DNA from: Prorocentrum cordatum | Lineage: Eukaryota; Sar; Dinophyceae; Prorocentrales; Prorocentraceae | Length of the DNA stretch: 64,000 nucleotides | NCBI GenBank assembly: GCA_963575745.1 | Contig: CAUYUJ010015960.1 | Location: forward strand, 717,171 to 781,170 | Reading direction: 5' to 3' | In this document: piece after piece, positions 30,760 through 42,507 of the stretch | How positions within the stretch are numbered: position 1 is the stretch's first letter | How the letters are laid out: each line of letters opens with the position of its first letter | The notes under the pieces: generated by a model | What the model was told of the DNA's origin: nothing | The model's database searches: none | The model's input: the letters and a program-made list of their open reading frames with translations, nothing else | Program-made: the position numbers and the translations under genes

Positions 30760-33400
30760 CGCCAGTGAGCCCCCCCGGCCGCCAAGGCTCAGAGGTGGCG
30801 CAGCTTGTGCGACGCCAGATCCCAGCTGATTCAGGCCAACTCGCCGAGCCAGTCCTCTCTTGGGGACGTCGCTGCAGGGGGCGGCCCAGCCACCCGCGCC
30901 AAGGCCACCGGCAACGGAGCTCGCAGGGGCAAAGCCCCCACAGGTCACGCGGCGGTGCTGCAGGTTGTCGACGAAGCCATATGTTCTCGCGCGGCCGCCG
31001 CCGAAACCGAGCTGCCCCAGCGCCTGGCGTTGCCTGGCGCCACCGTTGCCAGCGGTGCCTTCGGTTCGGTCGGGTCGACATTTGCCGCCGCGGGCCCGTC
31101 GGGGCTGGCGAGGGCGGCAGCGCGCGGCCGCGTCGAGATCAGTCAGATCCGCATTGCGCGCGCGCGCCGACGCGGCTGCTGGCTTGGTGCGGTGCCCCCT
31201 CTGCGCGGGGAGGGCGACCGAGCTGCCGTTCGCGGCAACTTGGCCCGCGGCAGCTCGGTTCGGAAGGTCGCGCGACAGCTGGCCGAGGCCGCGCGGCGCG
31301 AGGCGCGCGGCCCCAGCAGTGGCGGGGCCTCCGCATGCTGGCCCAGGCTTTTTTCCACAGCGCTGAAGGGACTCACAGGCTCCGCGTTGCTGGACGGGCC
31401 GCGCGGGCAGGGCCCGACGCGCCCGCGTCCGCGGCGGGGTGAATGCCTGTCGAGGTCGACGCGGCCGACTCTCGGAGGCTTGCCGGCCTTGCCGAAGATT
31501 CTGCGTCGAGTTTCGCGCAGCGGGGGCGGAAGCAGGTTCGGCGCAGGCAGGGGCCCCGGCGAGGCCGCCGCGGGCGTCTCGCGCCGCGAGCGCGCGGTGG
31601 ATGGCCGCCGAGAGTCGCACGCGGCCCTTCGCGCGCCAGCGGGGCGCGAGGCCTCCCCGCTCGGGGGCGGGCGCGCCTCGCGGCGAACCGGGCGGTCTTC
31701 GCCGCGCCGGGTGCTTGCGCGGTGAGGCGCCCGAGGGGCGCGGCAGGCGCGGCGGGCCCCCCCTCCTGCGCGCCCCCTGGGCCTGCCGGCCCCGGCGGCG
31801 CCGCCCGCCCCCGCCGCTCCGAGCCCGTTCTGCGCGGTATAGACCAGCGCCAGTGGATCCCGCCGAGGGGCCGCGCCCGCGCGTTCCCCCTCTGGCGCCG
31901 GGCGCCGCCGCCGAGGCCGCCCATGGCCCCGGCTGGGCGCCATTGGAGGCTCGGGCCAGTGCCCGGGCACCTGCCGCGGGCCCCATCGGCCGTCGCCGCC
32001 TCGCCAGCACGCTGCGCAACAGCTCGGGCAGCTCCCTCGCGTTTGCCGAGCCGCTCGCGTCGGGCATCGCGGCGGCTCGGTGGCCCCGCGACGCCGCCAG
32101 AGCACGCGCGGCGGCGTTGCCGGCGACCGCGGCGAGCGCGCGGAGGACTGCCGACGGCGGGGGGGGGGGGCATCGCGAACTGCGGATCGAATCGCAAGGG
32201 CGATAGTCTCAGCTTCGCGCCAACCTTTCAAACCGAAAAGGATTTTCGCCCCGCCCCCCGCTTCGCCTTTCCCTGCCGCTGCTCGCGGCGGCGACGCGGC
32301 CGGGCTCGCGTCCGCGACCCGCCGGGCCACTGCGGCGGGATCGAGCGCCCCCGCGCGCGCCATTCGCCGGCGCGTTTCCGCTCCGCGCGCGCAGGTCGCC
32401 TCTGCCCCCGCCCGTCGGTCGGCGTCGGCCTCTCTGGCGATGCTGCCGCGGCCCCGTGGGGAGAGGCGCGCGCCGCCGACGAGGCGATTGGGGCGTCGAC
32501 GCGCGCGGGGGCCTCGCCGACGGCGCCCGCGGCGCCTCCTGGCGCGGGGGTTGCGCCCGCGAGGCTGGTCGCCGGCGGCCGCGGCCCGCGCCGCCCGCTC
32601 TCGATCTCTCCGCGCGGCCGCCGCTTCTCCGCGAGGAGACGGCGCCGCTGGGGGCAGCTGCTTCGGAGGTGGGTTGGCGTTGGCGCGCGGAGGTGGCCGG
32701 CGAGGCGATCGCCTCGCTCCGCCAGCTGCGCGAGCGGGAAGACGGGCCCCTAGTCGCCCTGTCGCGGCGCCGCTGGTCTGCGCCAGACGGGCCCGGCGAG
32801 GCGGGCGACTCTCAGGGTCTGGTATGCCTCTGCCAGGCCCTCGAGCCGCGCCGGCGCCCGTTCCCGAATGGCGGCGCGTGCCCAGCGGGGCGCGCCGACT
32901 GGCTGCCCCCGACGAACGCCGCGGCCCCCCTGCGGAGTGGGCCCCTCGCCGCCCTCGGGCAGGGGGCCATCCGCGGCGTCGGATTGGGGGGCGTCGTCGC
33001 TCAGCGGCGCAGGGCCGCCGCGGCGGCGGCCGCCCTCGACTTGCGGCATTCGACCTTGGAGGGCTGTGGGCCCCCCGCAAGCGTCTCGGGGTTCCGCCGA
33101 GGCGCCGGTGGAGCGCCCCTCGGGGTGGCCGCCCCCTAGCGCAGCGCTGGAAGGCCACCGCGCAGGCGCGGGGCCCCGTGGGGCGACGGGGGGCCCGCGA
33201 GCCGCTCGACTGGAACAGGCTCGTCGGCGGGGGCCCCCCCGCCCCTTCTCGACGACGCGCAAGGGTGGCCCTGACCTTTGCTGGCCCCAGGGGGTCGGGT
33301 GATTTCTGTTTTGGAATGAGCTCGCCCCCGCGTCGGCACGCGCGTCGCGCGACGGCGCCCGCCTCTCAGCGCGCCAGGTTCGACGCCCCCCTCCTAGTTG
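30760..33400. other. Very GC-rich block with long open frames on both strands
   Basis: Frames of 550-670 codons are open on the minus strand and 440-510 on the plus strand over the same bases. All are Ala/Arg/Gly/Pro-rich, so length is explained by scarcity of A and T in stops. One plus-strand piece (32456-33139; for example WRAEVAGEAIASLRQLRERE) looks the most protein-like, but I cannot exclude the antisense frame. It may be a decayed gene or retroelement. Confidence 0.4.
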
Positions 33401-34334
33401 ATCGACGGCAACTCGCGCGCGCGGCGAATCCTGCGGCGCCCATTGGTTCCCCGAGCGGGGCCGGCCGACCAGGCGGCGCGTTTTCCGCCCTGGGGCAAGT
33501 CCCAACCCCCGGTCCAAATCCCACATCGTCTGGTTGGAATATATTTGGATATATCTGTATATTTCTGAATGTGTCTGATCAGAGGAGCATGAAGTATCGA
33601 TGTTGATCGTTTTCGAAGTTCCCGGTTTTCCCGTCCTTCCGCGCGAGCCCCAGGGGCGAATGGTCGAGCGCATTCCGTCGCGCAGGTTCTTCGCGCGACT
33701 CGCGCGGTGCAGTTTCGCGCGTCGGAGCGCCCTCGGAGGTTCCAACTTGCATTATGTTTTGCTTTTTGGGGGCCCGCGAGTCGCAGCTGCCGTGGCGCGA
33801 TTTTCGAGGCGACCCCTCTCGAGCGCTGTTCGCGGGCGCAGGGCGCGGCGCGCGCTGCGGCCGATCGCGCGCGGCACGGCGCGTGAATCAGCGGGTCGCG
33901 CCCGTCGGACCGCCCAGAAAGCATTTCCAGATTGCAGAGTGTTTCCCAACACAGCAGAAACACCCACGGTGTGTCGTATTTTTACAAAGGTGGCCCCGGA
34001 ATATTTCAAGAATGAGTCCATGCGTTTTCAAGGGACAGTTTTGAGAGGTGGAGTGCGCCCGCCGCGCAGGACATCTGGATCATTGAGAATCTGGAGTTTT
34101 CCCAATGGATTCCGGAATGTCTCAAAATTGATTCCAGAATTTCTCAAGATCGATTCCAGGAGTTTTCCACAAGTAGGCCGAATTTGTTCAAACACGCCCT
34201 TGGATGTTTCAAATCTTCCCCCAGAAGATGTGTCCAGAGTCGCGCGTGATTTGCCGTGCCAGGTCTTTGGAAATCTGCCGAGGCGCGCAGCGCGCGGCGG
34301 GGGGCGGCGGGGCTGCGCGCCACCGCCCCCCCCG
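33401..34334. other. Intergenic, moderately GC-rich, nothing recognised
   Basis: Several copies of near-repeats around GGAATNTCTCAANATTGATTCCA (34090-34160) suggest small local duplications. No gene. Confidence 0.45.

Positions 34335-34374
<40 letters not shown>
34335..34374 (+). repeat. Run of 40 C
   Basis: A pure C tract, preceded by two shorter C runs. A second impure C run lies at 34766-34784. Confidence 0.85.
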
Positions 34375-34375
<1 letters not shown>

Positions 34376-34659
34376 CGCTCGGCAACGAGAAGGTGGATCA
34401 GCAAGTGCCCGAAAGCCCCTAGGCGACCACTCGATTGCGAATGGGTGACCGACCGGCGGCGCCAGGCCGAGTTGACAATATTCGATGCAAAATGTACCCC
34501 GCGCGAAGACTGTTAGAAATTCCGGAATCCCCGGAAACGCATCAATAGCAAATTGTGCCCATAGATTCTTTTCGTAGTATGTGAACATGCTTGAATATAT
34601 GTTTGAATCCTTTCTGAAACAACGGGGGGCCGTGCAATTTCAAGGTGTCCACCGGTATT

Positions 34660-36530
34660 CTGACGTATTCCAGGCCCGCGGGCGGTGCCAGTTTTGCCCA
34701 TGACGCCAGACTTGGTCAGACGCCATCGCGATGCAGCCCAGCAGTGCTAGGCCTCGTCGCGGCGCCCCCCCCCCCCCCCCCCCCGGCAGCGTTTCTTTGC
34801 GCGGCGCCGTCGAAGTGCCATTCGGTGCGTTCGAATCCAAGCGGCGGAATTCCGCGGTCTTCCGCTTGCGCCGGGAAATCTCCCAGCGGCGCCCCGCCGA
34901 TCGTTGAAATGCCGCGGCTGCATTGGTTTGCGCGGTTGCGCTGGGCCCCCACGAGCGCCCCTAAGGCCGCGCGCAAAAGGTCGTTCTTGCGCGCGGTCCA
35001 TTCCCGGCGGTCGAGGCGGCCGCGCGCCGCGTCGCCCGCAGAGCGAGCGCCCCCCTCTCCCGCGCGCGCGACGACGTTGCCTTCAACTCGAGCGTCGAGA
35101 TCGACGGCAGGGAGGAGCGCCTCCATCCGCGCTTCGCCCCGCGGCAGACGCGGGCGACCTGCGTCGCAAACCGTTTGGTGGCGAGGAAGAGTGGCGCAGG
35201 CGCTGCTCCTGGGCTGATCCCGCGGCGCGCGCGCGGCCCCTGCGCCCGTTTTGCAGAGGCTGCGCCAGCCGCTGCTGCGACCGCCCCCGCGGCGTCGGGC
35301 CTCGAGGCGAACCCGCCCCCGCGCCTCGCTGCCCCCCATTGGTGCGCGATTTTCACGTCGCCCCCATCTATCCCGATCGGCGGTCGAAGACGGTTGATGC
35401 CCTCGAGCTGTGGCTCGAGCAAAAGCGCGTCGCGCTTGCCGCAAGGCGCCGCGGCTGTATCTTGCCTGCCCGGCGCCTCGCTGCATTCGGCGATATACTG
35501 TCCCGAGCGATCCTCGGCATCCAGTATTCCCGCCCTGCTGGTGCGCTTTCGTCTGAAGCCTGGGGCGTCGCCAATCAGTGGGAGCTGGCGAGGCCTCGCA
35601 AGCTCCGCCCTCCGCTGCCCCGCGCGCATGTGCGTGCGATGGTTGGATGTTGTCTCTTCTGGGACAGCCGCTGGTGGCTGCGCTGCTGCTCGCGGGTTCA
35701 ACCGCCTTCTTTGGTTTCGGGTAGCCTTGCCGCCGTGGCCATTTGCTGCCCCGCGATCGGCTTGAATCCAGCGGCGACGCCTTCCTCTCCAGACTTTCGC
35801 CGAAGACCCGCCCCTCCCATCCGACGAACACCGCCCGCTGCTCGGACAGGTCCGCGGCGAGGCGGATCGAGCGGGTTCTTCAGCATCGGGGCCCCGACGA
35901 CCCGCTCGCGCCATTCGGGAAATCGGCTTCCGCCCTCGGTGGGTGCACTTGCTTTCGACTCTGGACGCCCCGCCTGCCAGCGCGGCCTCAGGGTTGACCC
36001 CCCCCGACTGCCTGCCCGCCGGGTTCAGGGGCGACTGCGTTGCGCGCTGCCATCGAAGACGTTTCTCGCGTCTTCCGGCGCGGGCAGCGGCGCCGAGCCT
36101 CCGGCGATGTGCGCTGGCCTTGATGTGCAGGCTGCCGCTTCGTAAGTTCCGCCCGCCCTCCCCGCGCCCTCGCGAACGCGCGTCGCTTCCCGCGCCGCTG
36201 CCAGCACCCGCCCGGTCGCAGTTGGCCCGGCTACGTGGTCAACGCAATCGCTGCCGCCCGCCAAAGCCTTGTCACAGCGCAAGTGTTTTGTGCGCGGGCG
36301 CGGCTGCATCGCCGACCTCGGCGACCAGGCGGGCCCCCCCCCCCGCCCGAGCGGCGCCGCGCGGCCCGCGCGCGTTAGGCGCGCCCGCCCCCCTCCCCGG
36401 GCCCCCCAGCGCGCGCCGGGTGCGCCTGCCCCCCTCCCCGGGCCCCCCAGCGCGCGCACGCCTCGGCCGCCGCCCGAAAACATCTCGCAAACGCCGATGC
36501 GGGATTAGGATGTATCGCATTTTTCTCGCC
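34660..36530. other. GC-rich block, ambiguous open frames
   Basis: Open in several frames on both strands. On the minus strand GFRRKRTSRAGILDAEDRSG (near 35540) faintly recalls a region of non-LTR reverse transcriptases, but no catalytic FADD-type motif was found, so I do not call it. No gene supported. Confidence 0.3.
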
Positions 36531-36745
36531 ACTTGCGCACCAGTTGTCTCTGCAGCTTTTCCGCCCCCCGCCCCCTTCCCGCTTCCTTTGCCGACTTGGG
36601 CTTGCGACGCTGCATCGCCGACCTCGGCAACCGGATGGGCTCCGCCACCAGAGCGTTGCCGCTCGGCCCGCCCTGTTCCGAGCCCCCCGGCGCGCGCGCG
36701 CTGCGGCCGCCGCCCGGACACATGTCGCAAGCGCCGATGTGGGAG
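36302..36745. repeat. Diverged direct duplication, about 300-bp offset
   Basis: CTGCATCGCCGACCTCGGC occurs near 36304 and 36611. Each is followed by a GC-rich body ending in GCCGCCGCCCG and a TCGCAA-CGCCGATG motif near 36485 and 36725. Inside the first copy a ~43-bp piece around CCCCTCCCCGGGCCCCCCAG is itself doubled. Confidence 0.7.
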
Positions 36746-37935
36746 TGTGGGAATTGCGAACCCTCGAGTGTGTTCGACACGTTTCAGCCTGTCCAGTCTG
36801 AGGCACCGCGTGTCTGCGGGTCGAGTATTGCCGTGTCTACTGGGGCCCATCGACACATGATCGTCATTCCGCGCGTGGGGGGGGGGCATTTCTGTTGCAT
36901 TCGGTCCAAAGGCGTTGCTTCACATGGTCGCGTGCCAATGTGCCAGCATATCGTTGTAGTTGGCTTGTTAGGCGGCCTTGAGGTTTGATTCCGTGCGGAC
37001 GCAGCCGCGCGAATCGTGACCCCGAGCTGCGATGCCCACGTGAATGTTCTGTTGAGGCTCCAGAACTCGACACCATGAACAATACCGTTTTGATAGTTTC
37101 GCATACCTGACGTTGGCGAACAGATGCGACCGAAGCTCGTTCTGTCAAGGGGCCCGCGTCCCAGGAACAGGAAGAGGAGAGACGATGACGGAGGAGGGAG
37201 GAGATGGACAAAGCAGCGTTCGGGAGAACGATGAGGAACCGCATCCGATTTTGCGCGGCGCGCTAGGCGAGCAAGTTCCTCGAGAGGTGGACGTTCTCAT
37301 TTTTCCCTGCCGGCGCCGAGCCGATTGTCCCTGACAGGCCCGCCCACGGTGGCGGTGGGGGACGCCAGGAGGCATCAGCACGGGTAAGAGGGAGCAGAAG
37401 GGAGGAAGGAGGTGGGCAGAGGGCTTCAGGGCCTCTTGGGTGCATTTGGGGCCGGCGTGGCAGCCCCTTCGAGAAGGCATCCGAGATGAAACCTTCAGGA
37501 ATGCCCCCGAGAGTCCCGAGGCAATCGGAACGTGTACACGCTGGTCGTTGAAAGTAGGTCTGGTTGGGTGTTCGGATCCCAATCCACTTTAGGCGCCTTC
37601 CTACTTCTGTAGTCGAGCGGCTTTCCCTCTTCCTTCCTCTTCAGGGGGCGGGCGGAAACTCAATCTACTTCCAGCGCCTTCCTACTTCATGTGTCTACCT
37701 ACTTCTTCCGACCGGCGTGTAGATTGTTACGGGTTCGGGCGTTTCCGCGCGGATCGGCTTCGGTCGTCGGCCCCTCGAGGCTTGAAGACGGCCCAGTGTG
37801 ACTCTAAGAGGGCCCGAGAGACCGAGGAAGCCCGAATGGCCCCCCAAAGAGCACACCAAGAGAGCTGCAACACCAGAACATACCTATCTGAGGCTCTGTC
37901 GGCCACGCGCAGATGGGAGCAGAGGGAGGGGGAGA

Positions 37936-38010
37936 CTTCTCAGAAGCACCCCTGCTTCTAAGACAGCGCCGGCATTGTCTGTAGGTGTAAGGCTGGTGAC
38001 TTCTAAGAAG
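37936..38010. repeat. CTTCTNAGAAG palindromes
   Basis: CTTCTCAGAAG at 37936-37946 and CTTCTAAGAAG at 38000-38010. The same palindrome recurs at 41255-41265 and 41275-41285. Confidence 0.6.
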
Positions 38011-38579
38011 CAGCCTCCCTCTAAGAAGCATCCCCCCCCCTACCCCCGTCCTGCGCGCCGCCAACTCCGGCCGTCGGGGAGTTTCATCCGTCGCTGTTCC
38101 TTCTTTCCACGGGTGGCCAGACGCGGCCGCCGAGCCAGACAGCCAGCCACCTCTGGTGCACGGGTGATTTGGGGGAAGTGCTGCGTCTCTTCGGAGGGAG
38201 GGCAGTCAAACTGCCGCGGCATGGACGGGTACTTGGGCAGGCACATTGGGAGTGCTACCCGAGCGCATCGGCCGCCCAGAGGGTTGGAGGGATTCTGGCG
38301 TTCCCAGGGGCGCGTGCGCGCAATGTGGCGATTCTTCATAGTGTCATTCGTGTGCGCTCGCCCCGCCAGTCTTCATGGAATGGACGTGACCGACCGGGCA
38401 GTCGCCTGGATGGAGCAGCAGCATGTCGTGGTCCAAGATTGGCGTCTTTTCTAATGTTTGGGCCGGTTCGATGTTCGCGCCAATGAGATGTGATGATTCA
38501 GACGCGGCCCGCCGCAAAGTTATCGCATATTATGTTTTGAAGTGCTTCGTGCGTAGACCCCGAACAGTGATTTATTGCA

Positions 38580-38736
38580 TTGCGGAGGTGAGAATTATGC
38601 GATGCAAGCTATACGGTTTCAATTGTGTTGTCCAAGTTGTGCGATGTAAGCTGTGCGGCGGTGCGATGAATACTTGCTGTGTAAGTTGTGCGGTGTGAGC
38701 TATGGTGTGTAAGCTCTTTGGTGGTGTGAGCGATGT
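38580..38736. repeat. Degenerate GTGTGAGCT / GATGTAAGCTGTGCGG repeat
   Basis: Short units with AAGCT and GTGTGAG cores repeat irregularly. They resume at 38936-38980, on the other side of the inverted-repeat element at 38737-38931, as expected if that element was inserted into them. Confidence 0.55.
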
Positions 38737-38931
38737 TCGGGGCGGAAAAGAGGGGGGTGATGACTAGGGCGGGGGTGGATATCATGGCGGGGGCCATGAT
38801 ATTTCCCCAGGTCTCATGGCGCCCCTTCTCAGTCCATTATGTCCCTGGCCCCCCCGCTGGGCCGCGCACATGCCGCCGGCCATGATTAGCACCCCCCCCC
38901 TCTTGGACACCCCCCTCTCGGCCGCTCCCGA
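38737..38931. mobile_element. MITE-like element family A, copy 1
   Basis: About 195 bp, clearly the same element as 42560-42752. The ends are TCGGGGCGGAAAAGAGGGGG on the left and, read inward on the other strand, TCGGGAGCGGCCGAGAGGGG on the right. It contains the palindrome CATGGCGGGGGCCATG and shares CCCTGGCCCCCCCGCTGGGC with copy 2. No protein. The flanks match poorly as a target-site duplication (ATGT on both sides). Confidence 0.7.
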
Positions 38932-39479
38932 ATGTGGTCCGAGCTGTATGGTGTGAGCTCTGCGGCCTGCGATGTGCACCACGCTCTGCAGGCTGCGCTG
39001 CCCACCTCGGGCACGGGGCGCCCGCGAGGCGGCACGGGCGGGCACGCGGCGAGACCTCGGCGCGGAACAGCCGAGAGCACCGGGCGCCCGCGATCGCCCC
39101 CGAGGCTCCCACGGCAGGGGTCATTCCGATTCCGCCGGTTCGATTCGAATCGATTTCCGCGGTTCCGATGTCGAACCGACTCGATTCCGGGATTCCGTTT
39201 CGCGATTCCGATCTCGAGTTCGCCGTTCCTGCCCGTAGCCTACGGGCGGGAACGGCGTCACCTCAGCCTTCCTTGCTATCTCTTTCTCTCTGCCTCTCGC
39301 CCTCCCTATCTGCATCTCCCTCTCTCTCTCTCGAATCCGCGGCCCTGGTGCCAGACCCGTTTTCGGTCTGATGTCCACCAGGGCCAGGCGCGGCGACTGG
39401 TGGTCCACACGCTCATTCCCAGGGCCGTGTCCATCGAGGTTTTTGTTCTGAACACCTGGAGAAGGGAGCGAAACGGGAA

Positions 39480-39640
39480 GGGGAGGAGGAGGAGGAGGAG
39501 GAGGGGAGGGGGAGGACTACCAGGAGGAGGATGAGGAGGAGGAGGAGAAGGAGGAGGAGGAGGAGGAGGAGGAGGAGGAGGAGGAGGAGGACGAGGAGGA
39601 GGAGGAGGAGGAGGAGGAGGAGGAGGAGGGAGCATGGGGA
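39480..39640 (+). repeat. (GGA)n polypurine array
   Basis: A long, slightly impure GGAGGAGGA tract on the plus strand. All frames are open and low-complexity. Confidence 0.9.
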
Positions 39641-39734
39641 GAACAGGCAGGCGGAGGAGACGGGCGCGCGAATGGGCCACCAGACTCTAGACACCCCTCC
39701 TTACGGTAGGTTTGCGTCGTGTCGACCAGCGGCG

Positions 39735-39905
39735 ACCCCAGCGCGGGCGTTCAAGGTTGAACGCCGCCGGCGACCCAGAATCGATTGACGTTGAACGATC
39801 GGACGTTGCGGCAGCGGCCGATCGTTCAAGGTTGAACGATCCAGCGCGGTGTCAAAGACCAACGCTGGGGTCGGCACGACACGAACCTGCCGTAGGCGCT
39901 CACGC
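39735..39905. repeat. Dispersed repeat with GTTCAAGGTTGAAC palindromes (empty site)
   Basis: GCGTTCAAGGTTGAACGC (near 39747) and GATCGTTCAAGGTTGAACG (near 39823) are palindromes. The segment from about 39794 to 39905 is paralogous to 42508-42825. It lacks the family A element that splits the other copy, and so serves as an empty site. Confidence 0.75.
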
Positions 39906-39949
39906 GGCCGCCGGGGGAGGAAAGGGACAGAGATGGTTTCGCTCCTAGG

Positions 39950-40570
39950 CGCCGCCCTCGAGGCCCCCCCGTAAAGCCCCAAGGATGTCCAAAAGGCCCC
40001 CCCAAATGTCCCCGAGATGGTCCAAGAGGTTTCTGGGACACCACGAGATCGCTCCAAGACGGCCAACACGGTCCCCTGGCATCCAAGAGCCTTCCCCAGA
40101 ATGCCCGAAAGATCACAAATCATAAATTGTCCTATGGTGTTTGAGGGATTTTGACATTCTCGCCTTTGCAGCTTCCCGACGCTCAATGACGGCTTCAGAG
40201 GCCTCCAAGATCGCCCCAAGACGGCCCAACACGCCCCCTAAGCGGGCTCCAATACGGCCCAAGACGGCTCAAGAGGCTTCTAAAAACGGCCCAAGAGGCC
40301 CCGATGGCGGCTCCAAGAAGGAACCCAGACGGGGAACCCGAACTAGCATTTCGAGCCCTCGGCCCCAAAGAGTCCCCAGAAGGCCCTAAGGGGCCCCCAG
40401 AAGGCCCCCGAGAGGCCGCCAAGAGGCCCCAGGAAGCCCCAAGAGACCCCAAAGATGCTCCCAAGAGGCTCCCAAGTTGCTCCCAAGAGTCCCCAGAACT
40501 GCCCTCCAGAAGCCCCCGCGAGCGCTCCGAAGAGACCTCAAAAGGCATCCCCGAGGACTCTTGACCCACA
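39950..40570. repeat. Degenerate CCAAGAGGCC-type repeats, second block
   Basis: Same loose family as 23440-23902: CCCCAAGAGGCC, GGCCCAAGACGG and AGGCCCCCAGAAGG units. Confidence 0.7.
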
Positions 40571-40954
40571 ACCAAGCCACCGACAGTAGCCAAAACCCCC
40601 ACGACAAGCTCCAGAGCAACTACTCCACATCCATGCATGTTGTCGCCACGCCTCCAAGAACAAGACCACCGCCAAGCAGCGCCGCATGGGCCTCGAACGC
40701 GCTGGCAAACGCCAGCGATGGCAAAATTCGTGCCGGCGGAATGAGCGAAGCGATTAAATAACCAAAGGCCATCGATGTCATCATCATCTTCCAGCCCGGT
40801 GCCGTGGCACATCCAAAGGTCGTCCCCATCCTTGTACGGCTGGGCTCCCCTGCATCGTCCCAGTTTCGCCCCGCCTCCCACAGTCCCGCTTTCGGCTTCA
40901 AATCATGGGAGCCTTGTGTACCCTCGTAATTCTGTCTTTGAAGTGCACTAGCGG

Positions 40955-41052
40955 CGATTAGCGTCTGGCAGTCGATGAATTAGCGTCAATTTAGCGTCGA
41001 TTCGCATCGATTGGCGTCGATTTAGCGTCGACTAGCGTCGATTAGCGCTGAT
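40955..41052. repeat. TTAGCGTCGA decamer-like repeat
   Basis: About nine imperfect copies of TTAGCGTCGA / TTCGCATCGA in tandem. Confidence 0.75.
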
Positions 41053-42507
41053 TCGCAAGAGCGAAACAGAAGAGTTCGGGAGGCCCCCATGAGTTGCCAC
41101 CGAGCCCGCCCAGTCCCCCCCTCCTGTCCTCCTCGCCCTCCCCGCCCCCTATCCCCCTCACCCTCCCCCGTCCCTCTGCCCCATATCATTTGCCCGTCCC
41201 TCCTCTGGAATCCTTTCGGCAGCGAGCGAGGGGGGGAAGTGAGAAGGAGAAGGCCTTCTCAGAAGGCGGCGGAACTTCTCAGAAGCCCTCTGGCCTTCTT
41301 CCAAGTTTTCAGTGTCTTCGGGGAAAGCTTAGAAAACCTTGCAAAAGGCCAGGGAACTTCCGAGCCTTCGGAGAAGGCCCGCCCCTTCTCACTTCCCCCC
41401 CGGGCGCGCCGCCAATCCTTCCCCTCCCCATACCTCTCCTCCCCACCCACCTGGACCTCTCGACTCACGCGGTCAGTTGCGTGCCCCACGATCCCAGGCA
41501 CAACCAGATGCTCGTGCGCAAGCTGAACGTTACCTTGCGCTCGTTGCTCTGCTTCACGCGGCTGCTTCCAGGGCACTCCTTCTGCAGGAAAGCGACTGCG
41601 CCAGTTTTCTCATGGTATCGGCGATAATTGTTCTCACGCGAGTGCAACACAATCGTCGTTGACGGACGGAAAATGGCTATGAGATGAGAGAGGTGGACAG
41701 AGGGAAGAGACGTGGAGGCAGGGGCGGAAATGGAGGCCGGCATTCTATGCAGTCGGCGATATTGCCGAGATTGCGCTTCGGAAATTTCATTGTTCGGTCC
41801 TTCTTGTGGAACCTTTGAATCTCTGACGTGTCCTTCAGTTGTTTCGCTCTCGTTCCGCCAGCGCCGAAATCGTTGAGGTCGCTCTTGCGCGTCATGTTGT
41901 CGACGCCCATTTGGTCGACATGTCTGTCGCGACCAACGCTCGTTGTACTGACATCTGTCCTCTTGGACGAACCCATCAGGGCACTTCTATATTGGCATCC
42001 TCTGCTGGTACTTCCTCTGACTCCGCATCCCCCTCCATTCCTTTCGGTGCTAGTGTCTCCGTCACCTTTTTCTGGCTCATCATCCTTGCCTCCGTTCTCC
42101 CTTATTCCGCACTCCCCATCCGGCCCCCTAAGCTACGTGCGTCGTGGGCATGGCACCATGCGTTGGTAGTCCCATAGTTCAATTAAGTTGACTACCTGGG
42201 CATCGCAATTTCTCTCGCGCGCGACGAACTTGCAGCACCAATGGAGAACACGCGTGTGTCTGTAAAGTGTTTCCTGATCCGCATCTTCCCAGATCCCCCT
42301 CCTCCTCCCCCTCCCCCTCCTCAGCCATGTCCGTTCAGACAGTGGCCTCCTCACCAGGGTGACGCGTAAGACTCCGGGGCGCGGCGCCCTGTCTTCGAGC
42401 GACAGTTCGTGGCGCGAGCACGCGCGCGTGCACGGCTAGACGAGCGCCGGAAGAACACACGGCAGGTTCGCGCTGCGTCGACGCGGGGGCGACTGGCGTT
42501 CGGCCGA

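Noticed and set aside
31143-33158. 671-codon minus-strand open frame
   Set aside because: GC-rich region open on both strands, with low-complexity Arg/Ala/Pro translation and no motif.
34824-34843. GCGTTCGAATCC resembling a tRNA B box
   Set aside because: No matching A box, acceptor stem or cloverleaf could be built around it.
35440-35620. Minus-strand resemblance to a non-LTR reverse transcriptase (GFRRKRTSRAGILD)
   Set aside because: Only a loose match; no catalytic Asp-Asp block or further conserved segment was found on either side.
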